Under the pieces are notes generated by a model, which had not been told where the DNA came from, did not search any database, and saw nothing but the letters and a program-made list of their open reading frames with translations. Positions 12,452 through 24,615 of a stretch of 64,000 nucleotides of DNA are shown here, piece by piece (the first letter of the stretch is position 1; every line of letters begins with the position of its first letter). Source of the stretch: Lethocerus indicus (Eukaryota; Arthropoda; Insecta; Hemiptera; Belostomatidae). Position numbers and translations under genes: made by a program. The DNA lies in NCBI GenBank assembly GCA_019843655.1, contig JACDQD010000002.1, positions 7,326,585 to 7,390,584 of the forward strand, written 5' to 3'.

Positions 12452-14637
12452 CGCGCAAAGCCATTAATCAATCACAGTGTCCAGGGTGTTGCGGGGGGGA
12501 GTGTAATGTATCCTGGCAATTTATTGCCTGACGTTTCATAAAACACATACAACTGTGTGGTTGCCAATTATCCAAATGAGAACGAATTGAAAAACAATAC
12601 AGCATTTAGTTTTGTTTTAATGGATAAATCGTTTTATTCTCCCCATTTTCCTATTTAAGTTTAACATTCACATTTTATTGTACAATTTACAGCAGTTGTA
12701 CATTTTTGTTGGAGAAAGGTTTTGTCTATCCAATGTGTAAACACAATGTAAACACACAAGAAAGTAATATATCACCTTCTCTTTAAATTGTGTACCATTA
12801 CTTGGTCACAGTGTTTAGAAATAAAGTCGTATAGGGAAAGAAACTGATAGGATTACAAAAGGCGGGTAAACCCGATAGCTGAGACCACAATTCTTTTTTT
12901 ATTGATTACACGCTGTGTGTTGTTTCCCCTAAGGCCGCTCATTAATCCTGATTTTTCAGCGCCTCAAAACCCTGGACCTCTGTTCCCACCCCCTTGTGAC
13001 GTTAGGAAATGTGGGAAGGAAGGGACGTGACAGACAAAGTTAGTGTTATTTGTTACGCTGACGTTGTTTCAACTGTATTATTCCAGTTTTATGTTTGTTT
13101 AAGTGAACATATTATGCCGGTTCCTACGATGCTTTAACGCCGTCACCCAGGTAACGGTGTTGTGATAGTCTGACGAACATAATATCTGCCGATCAGACGT
13201 TACTTTGTTCGAGTTTGAAGGAACACTCCCGAACGTAATTTTAGTGCTCTACCCTAGGAGCCGTTTAGCGATGCAATCTCCCGTTTTCCACTTTCTGCAG
13301 GGCGTTTTATAAGTCTTCATCTCCACTTGAAACTACCTTCTATTCTATGTTTCACTTTAATCCTAATAACGGATATGTTCTCCGGGGAAATTTACCAGAA
13401 ATTTCAATTTATTCTTGCAAAATTTCAATAGTTACGGTATATTATATATAAAATGCGGTATGAAAAGTATTCAATATTCTTTGTTACGACACTTATTTTC
13501 TACCCCCGAAATATTTCGCGCACAACGGAATTTAAACTCAAGAAATTATTTTGTTATAATTATTAATTGGATTATTAGTTGGAATATGGAAATAAAGTCG
13601 TTTAATAAGGTTCTCGATATAATGTTCTACTTTAATAAATCACTAGTTATACAGTGCTTTGGAACAACTTCAGTGATGAGTAACGACACCAATTATATTA
13701 CTAACAGTTTAAGATAAAATCAAACAAGCAAGAGGGAATGTGACGACGATCGACAGTATTGGTAGGTTCAGTACGAATTTTACAGGAATAACACCTGTGG
13801 CCCGATATCAATAATTGAATTAAGAATTGAGTATTACGGAAACCCATATTTGGGCCGCTTTATGTTTTTCTAATACCGCTCAACCTTTCGGAACGTGGAA
13901 AATAATGGAACCGGTCCCGGGCGGATTAAACTCTTCCTAATCAGCTATTTTATATTTGGAGTCGGATTACAACTGTTAAAATAGTAGGGCCGAGTCAGCG
14001 GCGATGCTGACCGGAACGGGTCAGCTCTATAAAATTGGTTTCGCCGGCTGCCGGGGCGGGCAAACTACCGGCGAATCCAACCCGCGCCCAATTGTAATAA
14101 ACGCCCTTTTGAACTACCGGCAAATTAAATTCAGCCCGAACGCGGCCTAAACGAGCGTTTATGCGGCGTTCTCTTAATTTCTGAAATTGGCGATTTTAAA
14201 CCGCCAGAACATTCCGGCTTCATGCTCGGCCCGAATAGCCGAAATAATTGTTCTTTCTCTGAACGCAAACGCTACAGTTTTAAAATCGATCGTTGCCCGT
14301 TGTCGGATTGGAATTTTCACGTAAGCCAATTCTTACACAACCGTGCGTCGAGAAAGCATTTATTTTATTTCAATCCTACTAACGGTTTTAAATCATATTA
14401 CTCCGTACGTTGAAGAATTGTAGCGATGCTTTTAATATTTAATGTAATTTGAGTTAGACCAAGTAAACAATTACGTAAGCAAATTACCAATCGGAATGAT
14501 ATAATCGAGAATGCAGGTATACTATTGCAATATTTTTAAATTCCTTAGCTAATAGAGGTGGATATATAATTTCCAGCTAATGCAAATATATTAATTTTAC
14601 AAAACATTGTAAATGTATCCCACCCGTCCTCGGACAT
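12451..14637. other. Non-coding stretch
   Basis: No supported gene. A run of seven G lies near 12493. A short GGCAAT/ATTGCC inverted repeat sits at about 12514-12527. A GC-rich patch at about 13910-14120 contains several CCGGCG-type sequences and is followed by AT-rich DNA. The plus-strand open frame at about 13415-13717 is AT-rich, without motifs, and reads as chance. Confidence 0.55.
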
Positions 14638-15261
14638 ATGTCTTATTTTACGAGGACTTGTTCGGTACAAGTCGCTCTCTTGTCGGAGAAACAGCGGGGT
14701 GGATATATGAATGAAAAATTCATATGCCGAGGTAATTGGCGAAGTTCATTAGACGCGGTTCGGTTGGTTATTCTTTTTTGGCAGGTTATCCGTGCGGGCA
14801 ATGTTGGAGTGGCCGCTGGGGGACAGCCGCGATACTTGCCATTATACCCGGTACAGGTGGGCACGGATGGAAATGAGGGGGTGCGGGAGTGTCCGGCGGT
14901 GATGTACAACTTGCAGGGGCTTGGATGGCGGGAGGATGGGGGAGGCGCTCGCGCCGGGATTTTTTTATTATGCGACAACGCGAGAGGGGCGGCGGCAATT
15001 TTTTGTTGGCGGGGGGCCACCAACCTCGGGGGCTTTCGACAGATAAGCCCCCCGGAACAGGGCCCACTCTGCCCTCGGTCGACCCGACGATTTACACGTC
15101 GATACAGCCCCCTCCCTCCCTCCCACCCTCACATCGGGGCCCTCCCGCCATTATTTGTTAGCCCTAACTCCCTCCCTCTATTGGTCCCCTCACAGACCGC
15201 CACACACACAACATTTATTACACTCGATATTATTAATGTTTTCCGAACAGAGCTGGCATAA
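14638..15261 (+). other. Longest open frame in the window, probably spurious
   Basis: An uninterrupted 207-codon frame starts at an apparent start codon and runs through a GC-rich island. The same island is also open in at least one other plus-strand frame and two minus-strand frames, which is typical of GC-rich non-coding DNA with few stop codons. The predicted protein has no signal peptide, membrane segment, repeat or domain that I recognise. Its C-terminal third is proline/serine-rich because it translates a CCCTCCCT tract. I keep it only as a position to test, not as a gene. Confidence 0.1.
15108..15128 (-). repeat. CCCT tandem tract (G-quadruplex pattern on minus strand)
   Basis: Five short C runs (CCCCC, CCC, CCC, CCC, CCC) separated by single T or A bases give a textbook minus-strand G-quadruplex and plus-strand i-motif pattern with one-base loops. 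It lies at the centre of the GC-rich island at 14.8-15.2 kb. Confidence 0.8.
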
Positions 15262-18200
15262 TAATTTAATCCCCCACCCTTGAAGTCAGGAAGAGACGAG
15301 GAAATTAAATATCCCTGGAGAGTCGCTACGTGGTGAAAACTGTTCGTTCGGTGGCGGTTAAATCCAGAATTGAAGGAGCTGCAACCATAAGTTGTGAATT
15401 GGAACATTAACCTGCTCTTTTATGCGGACTACTTTAGAAACTCCCTAGGAGTTTTGTGGATCTACAAACGTATGTTAAAGATACGTTAGCCACCTTAAGA
15501 AGGGGAATGTTATCATCCGATGGTTTATGGAGGGCGTCAATGAAGTAACGATAGGCAACATTGTCGACAATATTCGCAGAACATATAGCGTAGGTTATTT
15601 AATAGATCGCTCATCGATTTTCAAGATTCCGTTTTTCAGACGTCTGTAATATTATATCACTTTTCGTTGAAGGGACGAACCCCAAAAAGTAATAAACACC
15701 CTAAAAAATGAATGGCCCTAGGGATAGGGCCTTATTTACAACTGGGTCGAATATTAGTTTTTTATGGGTCGGGGATCTCCGGCTGTCGGTCCAATGAAAA
15801 GAGGGAGATGGGTCGCTCCTCTGGGCGATAAGCGCGGTGGACGCTTTCCAAAGCCGATTTACAAGTTGCTCTATCTCGGCCGGCCATCGCAACGCTCAAC
15901 ACTAGGTATTGTTTCGGCGAACATCTGCCCGGCCCCGTATTCCGGCTCACCTAGTACCCTTGAGCGACACACCAGCCTACTACTACTACTGTACTAGCGC
16001 ACCATTCAAATGCTGACAACCCACCGCAAAGCAAGCCAAAACGGACGCGTTCATAAATTCATAAGCACGAATAGCGTTACGAATTTGAAACGAATCGAAA
16101 GTATATATAAAATACGAAAGTTGGAATTAACACAATAATACTGATTGATGCAATCAACGCTAGTGCCAATCTACGGTTACGAATTTTACAGATTTTATAG
16201 TAACTAATAGAGCATCGACTTGTATTGCACTGTTGAAAAACTGTCGGAAGCTAATGAATGTATTCATTAAGTACATTCGTTTTGTTGCTTTTCAAAACAA
16301 ATTATCCACTAGCGCCGACCGATGTTTGAAACCGCAACTAGGCGGACTGGAGTTCTTTCATTCGGACAGATACATATGAGCAGTGGGAGGAGGAGGGCTG
16401 GCTGGAGGGAAGTTTCGGACGTTTTTTCCGTCGGTTTTCTTTCAAATTCTGAAATGGTTGTGGAGGGGGGATGGGAGGCGCATAGAGGCCGTGATAAATG
16501 GTGTAGAGCGTTGCTCCACGTCGGCTAAAAGATTCGGGTGTCGGTACGTGGCCCCGACGTCAAAGCTGTCTTCAATAGCGGACGGCATTTTTCAAACCGA
16601 ACAGATCTTATCTGTGCCCGTTCGCCGAAAACCCTCCGACGCAATTGTTCCGTTTTCTGAACGCTACCAAAAACAACCAAACAAGAATCCATACATCGAT
16701 ATATTATTCGATTAATATATAAATACGGAACACAAATATTTCCATTAAATTTTACCCAAACACTGACATCGCCGATACAATTTTCTTATCTCGCTCTCCG
16801 GTCCAACAATGTAGGTTGCTATTTTTATTTCAGAGGATAGTTTATAGGAACTGGGTCGGGACTGGGGCAGGGGACAATTGTCGGTCTGCAATCGCGTATA
16901 AAAAGTGGGCGAAACGTGTTCAAGTTTCCGAATAGTCGGTTTCCAGCAGCGGGGTAGAAATTTTTTGAACTTCCAATATATGAGCTAAAAAGGCCGTGTC
17001 GTAAAGTCGGCGGGATAAACCATCCTCGGGAATATCAGTGGAATAGCCTGAAGTTCATTCTCGGCAAATGGAATTTTCCATTCATAAGGCTGGGGGTCTC
17101 CTCTTCCCCGTGCAGTTTCCCAACGTCGAGTAATTAAACTCGAAGGGTCTTTTCGCGTTTAATTTGGACTCCGGTCTAAGTCTGGCCCGGATGATAAGAT
17201 ATTACGTCAAACAGGTTTACGTTTATGAATAAAATTAACATTCGCTAGGCGGCGGCCCGTCTCCTTCTCACCCACCGAACGCTTCCTTCGCGATATTCCT
17301 AGTTTTAGGCTAATTATTTAGCCCGTAAAATACCGGCTACGCGTTATGTATCGATGCGTGTTTCTGCCACACCGAAAACCGTAACAGGTAAATGTCGGAT
17401 GTTATCAATAATATACCAACTGAATTCTGAACCTATTTATCTGCGCCGGCCTAAAATTCTGTAGATTAGTGTACTAAACGTTTTCGATTGGTTATTGTAT
17501 ATATAACTGTCTTTAATAATTAAATATCAGGAATAATAACAACAATGTATATTAATGCAAACAAAATTGCGTATCTGAATAACTACTGATTTCTTTGAAT
17601 AACAAGTCAAAAATGTAATTATCAAACAAGAATAAGAGACGGTTGGAATCATTAAACGGAGTGTGCGAATAATGGCAGCGATTGCGGTGTGGGAATGCGG
17701 TCTCGATATTTAACGGAGCCCCCATCGCCAACCCCTCTAGCACCGGCTGCGGTTAAGCTCGGCTGTTCGATATTTTCAAATTGTTCGGCGAGAATTACCT
17801 CCGAATAATAACCTGTTTGTGTCTAGGGGCGGTGCCGGTGTCCTCCCAGCGACCCTTCCGATCCGTGAATTATGCTGGCCACCATAACCAGTTGTAACAC
17901 TCGCCCCTGGCACACGCCCGCCCGCTCGTTGCCTTTCCGGGGTTTGTTCGCAAAATTAATTCTATTTACATTAGGTACGGAAATCTGGTGCGGCTGTTGT
18001 AATTGGGGTTGCACTTCCGACTCCTAATACTGTTCACCTTCCCTTTGAATTGGGCGGGTTCAACAGGGGCTTGGTTTTATTAACTAATTTGATTAGTATT
18101 TATTGTAATTTCCTCTCATCTGAGCGCATAATACCGAGGTGTAATATATGATATATATTAAATATTATAATTTTATTTAATGCGTACAATGTAATATATA

Positions 18201-19264
18201 AGGCTAAAGAAATCTGGTGGAATCTGCAATAAAAATAAAAATTTGTAATAAATATTTGGACATAGTTCATTAATTCGTATTTCTATTATTTATGAAACTC
18301 GCGTTTTATTGGTAAAAAGATTATCTGTTTGCAGCATCTGTATCTGTAGATAGTTCTCTATTGGTGTCTGGCGTAACGTGCCGATGAAATTGCTTAGTGC
18401 GCCATCTGGCGGATTAGCGGTATAATTCTTGCAGCCGACTCATCCGCCGCTTTAATTCCCCTCCGAACCGTTAAATCTTTCCGACTTACTCCTTATGACC
18501 GACCGATATCCCCGCCTATGGGGTCGACATATGGCCACCGCTATAGCATATGACCGGGCTTAAATTAATTCATATTTTAATTGTTACGCAGATACAGTCG
18601 ATATATTTGTGGCATTCCTCACTCTTCCCATTAGGGGATGACTGACGTGTATTTAATATTAAATTCATTTTTTTTATAAATATAATGATCTAGTTAAGAC
18701 GCTCACATGATCAGAATGACTACTGTACATTATAAAAGTAAATTAAGGAGTAAGGGATATCAACATCAGTACACAGTATTTTTCTATTTCGAATTAATTG
18801 CTCGATTAAACAAATATCGATGTAAATACTTACATCATTCATTGTCTCCTGACTTCCTTCGTTATTGCGAATTTAAATATTAACAATAAGACAAACTCTT
18901 TTAGAAAATAACTGCCAGGCAATGCTATTATTCAAATTTCCGAGTGACCTCATAATTTGTTCCCAATCGGCAATTTGTCGATGACTTGCTGAACTAGTTT
19001 TCGGTCAGGCATCGGGGAATGATCAAGGGGGGCTGTGTTAAACTGACCAAGTAATTAAACAACTATCCTTCAAAGGAGCGACGACAGCGTACCCACTTCC
19101 GTCTTCACAGGAAGACCCCCCCCCTCTCAGTTGCCCTTCTCCCTGCCCGCCACCACCACCCGCCACGGACATTCGTTCGGAAAACTGTTTAATTGATCGA
19201 AAGTAAAGTTAAAGTTTGCGAAGTCACGGTGACTTGGTTGTCGGTTGGGTGTGGAGTTGGTGTT
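15262..19264. other. Non-coding stretch
   Basis: No supported gene. A 7 bp stem (GGCCCTA/TAGGGCC) with a 4-base loop lies at 15714-15731. GC-richer islands are at about 15770-15960, 16360-16660 and 17690-18060. AT-rich spacers are at about 17480-17620, 18130-18310 and 18640-18920. Overlapping frames at 16322-16715 and 15701-15997 occur on several registers at once and have no recognisable domain. Confidence 0.55.
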
Positions 19265-19283
19265 GGGAGGGGTGGAGGGCGGG
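19265..19283 (+). repeat. Short G-rich tract with G-quadruplex pattern
   Basis: Four runs of three or four G (GGG, GGGG, GGG, GGG) with loops of one to four bases lie 140 bases upstream of the GAG microsatellite. This is a sequence pattern only. Confidence 0.65.
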
Positions 19284-19407
19284 TTGTGCCACACGTGATA
19301 GATAGCGACTTGCGAAAAGTTCGCAAATTTATTATCCATTAAATTAATCTCCGGATCGTTCATCACTTACGCGTGAGTCGTCCCCGTTTAACTTGTGCAA
19401 GTGGAAA

Positions 19408-19453
19408 GAGGAGGAGGAGGAGGAGGAGGAGGAGGAGGAGGAGGAGGAGGAGG
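19408..19453. repeat. (GAG)n trinucleotide microsatellite
   Basis: About 15 uninterrupted GAG units are present. Translated, it gives poly-arginine, poly-serine or poly-leucine in different frames, and this accounts for three overlapping open frames at 19344-19726. None of those frames has any other protein-like feature, so they are not called as genes. Confidence 0.95.
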
Positions 19454-19683
19454 GTGCTTGCCGGCGCAAATTGCTTCTTTGAACTGTCCCCTGTCTGTAA
19501 TGGCCTGTGTGAAACCACCTCACATTCTTTGTTTTGTAATCGTCCAAGAATCCGCAGAGTGATGATGAATGAACGCAATTCATCGAATCGCGTGTCTTCA
19601 CAAGACGTGTCTTGTGTTCATACATACATGGCTTTGGAACCATTGGGAATCATTAACCTCGTTTGTTTCGTTAACAACAGTAG

Positions 19684-19823
19684 TGAACCTTTGTATTGTA
19701 CTTCAGGGGGGGTTTTAAAAAAATAGTATCAGGTCTAGAAGTCTAATTGACAGAGTCTTGTGGATTGGACGCTAATGGGGTCCGGTAAATGATTGAGCTC
19801 TCAACAGGGCCGGCGATTGTGGA
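19684..19823 (+). repeat. Left arm of a ~140 bp inverted repeat
   Basis: This 140-base segment, beginning TGAACCTTTGTATTGTA and ending GGCGATTGTGGA, recurs in reverse complement at 21277-21417. The inner 89 bases (19735-19823) are identical in both arms. The outer 51 differ by four substitutions and one base of length in the A run. No target-site duplication is visible at the outer ends, where the flanks are AGTAG and ATTTC. The arm could be one copy of a small mobile element, one half of a fold-back structure, or a duplicated and inverted regulatory element. Confidence 0.95.
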
Positions 19824-21276
19824 CTTCTGTAAGATTCAATGCATCGTTTAGTCACATTGTGCAACCATAGAAAACTATCTCTCCTTTTGTTAAAGCGCCG
19901 AATTTATTAATTAACAAACTTCTATTCTGTGTTGGAAAATCGTGGATATTACTTTGTTAACGATATATTATTTGTAGTTACGGCTAATAAAATTTACGAA
20001 GAGGAAATTTTTTAATGAATCAAAAAGGAGATATTTGTTATAACTGATAATGGTCTATAAAATCGTAACATTGCTAATTAATAAAGTGACTATGAGGAAA
20101 CTAATTTTAGACATAAGAACATATTCGAATTCAAAACTCCAAAGGTTTTAATTAATTTAATGCATCGTTTCGCTGGAAATCAAATTAATTTTGGGACAGC
20201 TCGGTCCTTCATTGCGAGCAATCAGTTTGTTCTCTTTTTTCCCGGTTGCTGCGCCGTTAACTTTTTTATCTGGTTCCAGCAGCGGAGGGGTTTTTTCGGC
20301 GAGTGTGCGAGGACCCAGTAAATTAAAAAGTACAGGAAACCGGCGTGTCCGTCCATTCAGCAGTATCCGATATGAAACAAATATTCGTTGTGCGTACCGC
20401 CCCGTGTTCTAATCATTCCCGAATCGAATTTCCTTTTCTTACGCCCATTTTTTCTAGAAAATATTAATTCAAAGCCCCGGTTTCAAAAAGCCTCCGTACT
20501 TTTACCGCTTATAACCGGAACTGCATATTGGGTATAGCGCCGATAATTAATTATTCCTCGTCGTTTTTTCGCTTCAAGTTATTCGCAAATCCGATCCCTC
20601 TTTCAATGAAAATATGATTTCAGAATTAGTGATAATATTAATATTACATTGTCGTTTTTAATGTTACTTTCATTGTTTTTGGTACGTATTTTTATTACTG
20701 GTCAACGAGTCACCGTTTGAGCGGAAAAGATAAATATGTTTAATTGAATTACATTAAATTATTAAATTAAATATGGGAAAATTCCACAAATATTACTAAA
20801 GCGTATAATATTACTAAAATATCAACATTTAAACTATAAAGCAAGATCTACCATTAAATGATTACACGAATGTTGATTTATATTATCTTATTATATTGAT
20901 TCTTGTTATTTTTTAAATCTTACTATTAATTATATTTTTGTGCCACGATCCATTATAAAGAATTAACGAAGATTGTTCCATAAAATATTTCTTAATCGTT
21001 TAATAACCTACTTTAAACTGGCCTTAAGAATATCTTCAGAACAGTCCTCACCGTTAAACCCCACCCGCCTGCGATGCGGTCACCCGCTCATAGCATCTTT
21101 TTATTTATCTTCCCACAGTTGTGGGATTAAATTCCCCATTATATTTTCCGTTAAATTGGGGGCGAGGGAGAACAATGCGATTTGGGAGAAGTGAGATGTG
21201 ATGGTGATGTTTGACTGGGGGATGTAGAGTTGGTGGGTGAGATGTCGGTGACAGGGCGGCCGGCCACCCCACAAAC
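19824..21276. other. Spacer between inverted-repeat arms
   Basis: This 1453-base spacer has no recognisable transposase or other coding sequence. It is AT-rich at about 19880-20160 and 20600-21000, with GC-richer parts at about 20190-20410 and 21180-21270. The few open frames of about 70 codons have no domain. If the arms are transposon termini, the element would be about 1.73 kb and non-autonomous. Confidence 0.6.
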
Positions 21277-21417
21277 TCCACAATCGCCGGCCCTGTTGAG
21301 AGCTCAATCATTTACCGGACCCCATTAGCGTCCAATCCACAAGACTCTGTCAATTAGACTTCTAGTCCAGATACTATTTTTTTTAAAACCCCTCCTGAAA
21401 TACAATACAAAGGTTCA
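21277..21417 (-). repeat. Right arm of the ~140 bp inverted repeat
   Basis: Reverse complement of 19684-19823, at roughly 96% identity by eye, and perfect over 21277-21365. The divergence is confined to the outer third of the arm. A transcript crossing both arms could form a long double-stranded stem with a loop of about 1.45 kb. Confidence 0.95.
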
Positions 21418-24378
21418 ATTTCACTTTATTTTGGAACCATTCTTGCCTTAGATGAGCATATTTACGTTATTTAAAATGTCCTCTTTGTCCTAATTTTTAC
21501 CTTATTTTTCTTTACTTTATTTTTAGTTTTAATTTATTTATTAAATTTTATTAATATGGCCTTTCAGGCTACGCTATTTAAATTAAAATATATAATTTAA
21601 CTAAATTCGTTAAAAATTTCCATTTTAAATGAATTATCAAAGTTGGATGGGAGACTATTTTTATCCGATCGTAAAACTCCAAACTTCAATAATAATTATA
21701 ACGGCGTGTCCCCTCGAATCGATAGCCAGAGTGTCGGAGTCTGCAAATTGGCGAGTGGCCGGACCGGCTGGGCGTTAAGCTGTCTCCAACTTTGTGTTTA
21801 AACTTTAATTCCATTGTTAATTGAAAGCCAAGCTCTCCTCTAACAACTTACAAATTAGCGGCTCTGACAAGCCCCGTGGAGTCTCCCTTTTAGAATTTTA
21901 CAAGGTCCCCCTTTCTCTCATCGTGGCCGCCCCTAAGGTTCATTATAGATTGAACCGTACCCGCCTGGGAGAGGTCGGAACACCTTTATGGAAGATTGGG
22001 ATATTTTTCACTTTTTCTTCATCTTTTTTCATTTTTGGAGAGACAAGATTAACGAGGAACTTTATAAACTTTCTAATTTGAGGTTTGAAAAAGGCGAATC
22101 TTTTTTATGTTTATGGTTCATTATACGATTTGCAGATTTCGGGTAATAGAGTGAAAGTTTCTCCTCGGAAAAGCGGTTTGTGTGTGCTTTATGTATGTTT
22201 TGTATTATTCGAATTAGCTTTCTGCAAATTTCTGGAGAAGAGTAAAGAACTGGTACTGGGGCTCTTTTCGAATCGAAAGCCTGGAATATGGCAACACAAT
22301 GAAACGAATAAACAAGAACATTTTCTCCGGGTGAAGATGGATACGAACCTGGCTTCTTTCCTTAATATGTTTTACCTTATTGGATTCGCTCAAAAGTGAT
22401 TTGAAAAGAATTTGGGGCACTGAGTTCTATAGGTTTTCCAGAGTATTTATGAATTGTATTCTGGAAAAGTAAGTCAGAGGCAAGGGACAAAAGTGTTTTG
22501 GTCACTTATGTAAGCTCGTATATTTAGAATAGTGTAAAACAGGACACGTTATTTAGACCGCCCATATCATAACTCTTGAACTACAGTTCGGTGAATATTT
22601 TATTACTCGAGATTTTGGAGCGTGTTTGCTGGCATTTTTCTGTAGGTCTGTATCGCCTTCAAACAACAATCCCTTAGCCTTAGCCTTCGTCCGATAAACA
22701 AGACGCAAACTATAAATCACCCGTCTGTTTTTCTTGTTTTTTGGAAACGGTAGAGCGAAGGGAATTCTTCCGATTTGGGTTTGACTGCATCTCGACGCTT
22801 GCGGTTTCCAATATTCATAGCGCGTGGGTTAAAGCGATCGGATATACATTGTTCTTATTTATTCCGCTCCAGAGACCGTAATCACTTTCGGAATCCTTGC
22901 TATAAATATTTGTAGCGCCGATAAACAATTTGTTTTAAAAACGTTCTTAAATAAAGCCGATATTCTGTTATTTATTACTTCTAGATGCATTATTTGGTAA
23001 AAAATCAAACCATTGAAATGAAAGTGACGAGATTTAACTGTTAATTTGTAATATGAAGTGTACTGCTTAATATACTTTTAGGTTGATACGTAAATTCTAA
23101 ATGGGGTACAGGATTCAATGTTCCGGTCGAGGCAACCGGTGGCCATGAATGAAATGATGTATAACAGCATAATGCACTTGCATATGCTATGAGTTATTGT
23201 TATGAGTTCATTGGTCAGCGCCGACCGAATTTCATATAAAAAGGAAGATCCTGATCACATAGGAATTGGGCCTCATATCGGGGCGGTGTACACTGCACAG
23301 GCAGGCCGCGGCCGGCATAAAAATAGGTCAAGCAATTTGGGATGTCTATATCAGGGCGCTGTGAATTACCACCGTGGCCCAAGTGTTTTATTACTTAATT
23401 TAGCGAAAATATACGGGCTCTCTAATACGAGGTCGGAATTCAATAATTGCCGGTTTCTGGAGGATATATTGTTGGGCCGACATTCATGGAAGGGGCCCCT
23501 GACATGGGATGTGGGAGCCGGTGCGGTCAGCCTTAAAAATAGACGTCTGCTCCTCTTTTATGGTTTACGACCTTCGCCCAGCTTAATCTTAATCATTCAC
23601 CCGTCCTGTTTTACCCTAATCCGTCCACACTCTCGAAACGGCGACTCAAATGAACTTTAAAAAATTGCCTTTAATGGCAGCGGCGCCTTCCCGGCAATTA
23701 TTTCGCCTTTATTATCGTTATAATTTATAATCATTCTCTTTCGCTTGCAATAAAGTCTGAGTATTAAACGGAATCTAAGTGTAGTTATTCTACAAGATTT
23801 GTTCGCCAATTACAAAGACGTTAATTGTTCCACTTTTAGTTGTGTGCATAAAATAGTTACTGACCCTTTGTCATCTGTTCATCATTAAATCCTTTCCCGA
23901 TTTTTCATTCAAACATACCAATGAGCTGCCTATTGCTGTCTGATACACGGCCGCGTCTATTTGACGCAGCGTTTTCTTCACATGAATCACCCGCTCCCAT
24001 TTTTCGTTCCAGTTGTTAAAAATGGCCATTAGTGTCACAATAATTTGCATCAAATCGGGGTTAACAGAGTTAGCCGACTCGTGAAAAAATAAACATAATT
24101 TCAATATCTTCATAAATATACTCGACATTATTTTAAATCTGATGCCTATGATACTTTTAATATGACACCTTTTAAATTTAACGCGCGGATTTATGGGTCT
24201 TTGATATACAACAGAGTATATCGAATCACATCAAATTTGTTTTGTCTTACACATATCCGTTTCATCGTTTTATTAAAACGACATTGGAAAAACTGAACGC
24301 AATGTACGATATAATTCTTTGGTTCTTTCATTGAACCCAAATACAGATTCTTTTATTTCCAGCTCCTTTTAATGTAGG
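21418..24378. other. Non-coding stretch
   Basis: No supported gene. The first 250 bases are strongly AT-rich. A set of short plus-strand frames at 21821-22399 follow one another but lack domains and are rich in aromatic and charged residues, as AT-rich random frames are. The 152-codon plus-strand frame at 23202-23660 is longer but has no membrane segment, signal peptide or motif that I recognise, and I leave it uncalled. Confidence 0.5.
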
Positions 24379-24381
24379 TTA

Positions 24382-24615
24382 TTATCCGTTATAAAAAGTT
24401 ACGTTAATTAAACCTAACAGAACTATAATGGTATTATATAATGTAGGGTAGGAAAATGTATCTGGGTCATATTTGGGTCGGGGTTTGGCCATGCGTAAGA
24501 TGAATACATAACCGATAAGAAAGACAACCATTACGAGGCCATAAAGAACAGGAGGAGCCCATCCAATAGGGGCCGCCAATAAAATAAAAGGCCGTTCGTC
24601 TTCCGCTTCTTTCCA
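24382..24615 (-). CDS. Unrecognised open frame with two hydrophobic segments (possible exon)
   Basis: Minus-strand open frame from TGG at 24615-24613, just after an in-frame stop, down to a TAA stop at 24384-24382. The translation reads as protein-like. A short acidic/basic lead (WKEAEDERPF) is followed by a hydrophobic segment (PVLYGLVMVVFLIGYVFIL), a positively charged, proline-rich turn (RMAKPRPKYDPD), and a second hydrophobic segment (TIIVLLGLINVTFY). Basic residues flank the first segment as in membrane proteins. The first in-frame ATG lies inside the first hydrophobic segment, so if real this is more likely an internal exon than a whole gene. AG dinucleotides near 24609 and 24600 and a GTAACT at 24402 could serve as splice sites, but the acceptor side lacks a pyrimidine tract. 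I do not recognise the family. Chance is a real alternative. Confidence 0.25.
   Translation of the reverse strand, partial: WKEAEDERPFILLAAPIGWAPPVLYGLVMVVFLIGYVFILRMAKPRPKYDPDTFSYPTLYNTIIVLLGLINVTFYNG

Noticed and set aside
19599..19616. CACAAGAC/GTCTTGTG inverted repeat with a 2-base centre
   Set aside because: An 8 bp stem is near chance expectation, and the surrounding direct GTGTCTT repeats explain it.
19344..19726. Three overlapping frames with poly-Arg, poly-Ser or poly-Leu runs
   Set aside because: All three are readings of the (GAG)15 microsatellite at 19408-19453 and have no other protein-like content.
19684..21417. Classical TIR DNA transposon
   Set aside because: The outer flanks (AGTAG and ATTTC) show no target-site duplication, the termini do not match a superfamily end that I know, and the interior has no transposase. 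The inverted repeat itself is kept as a finding.
23202..23660. 152-codon plus-strand open frame
   Set aside because: No recognisable domain, membrane segment or signal peptide, mixed composition, and no supporting splice or promoter signals. Length alone is not enough in 64 kb.
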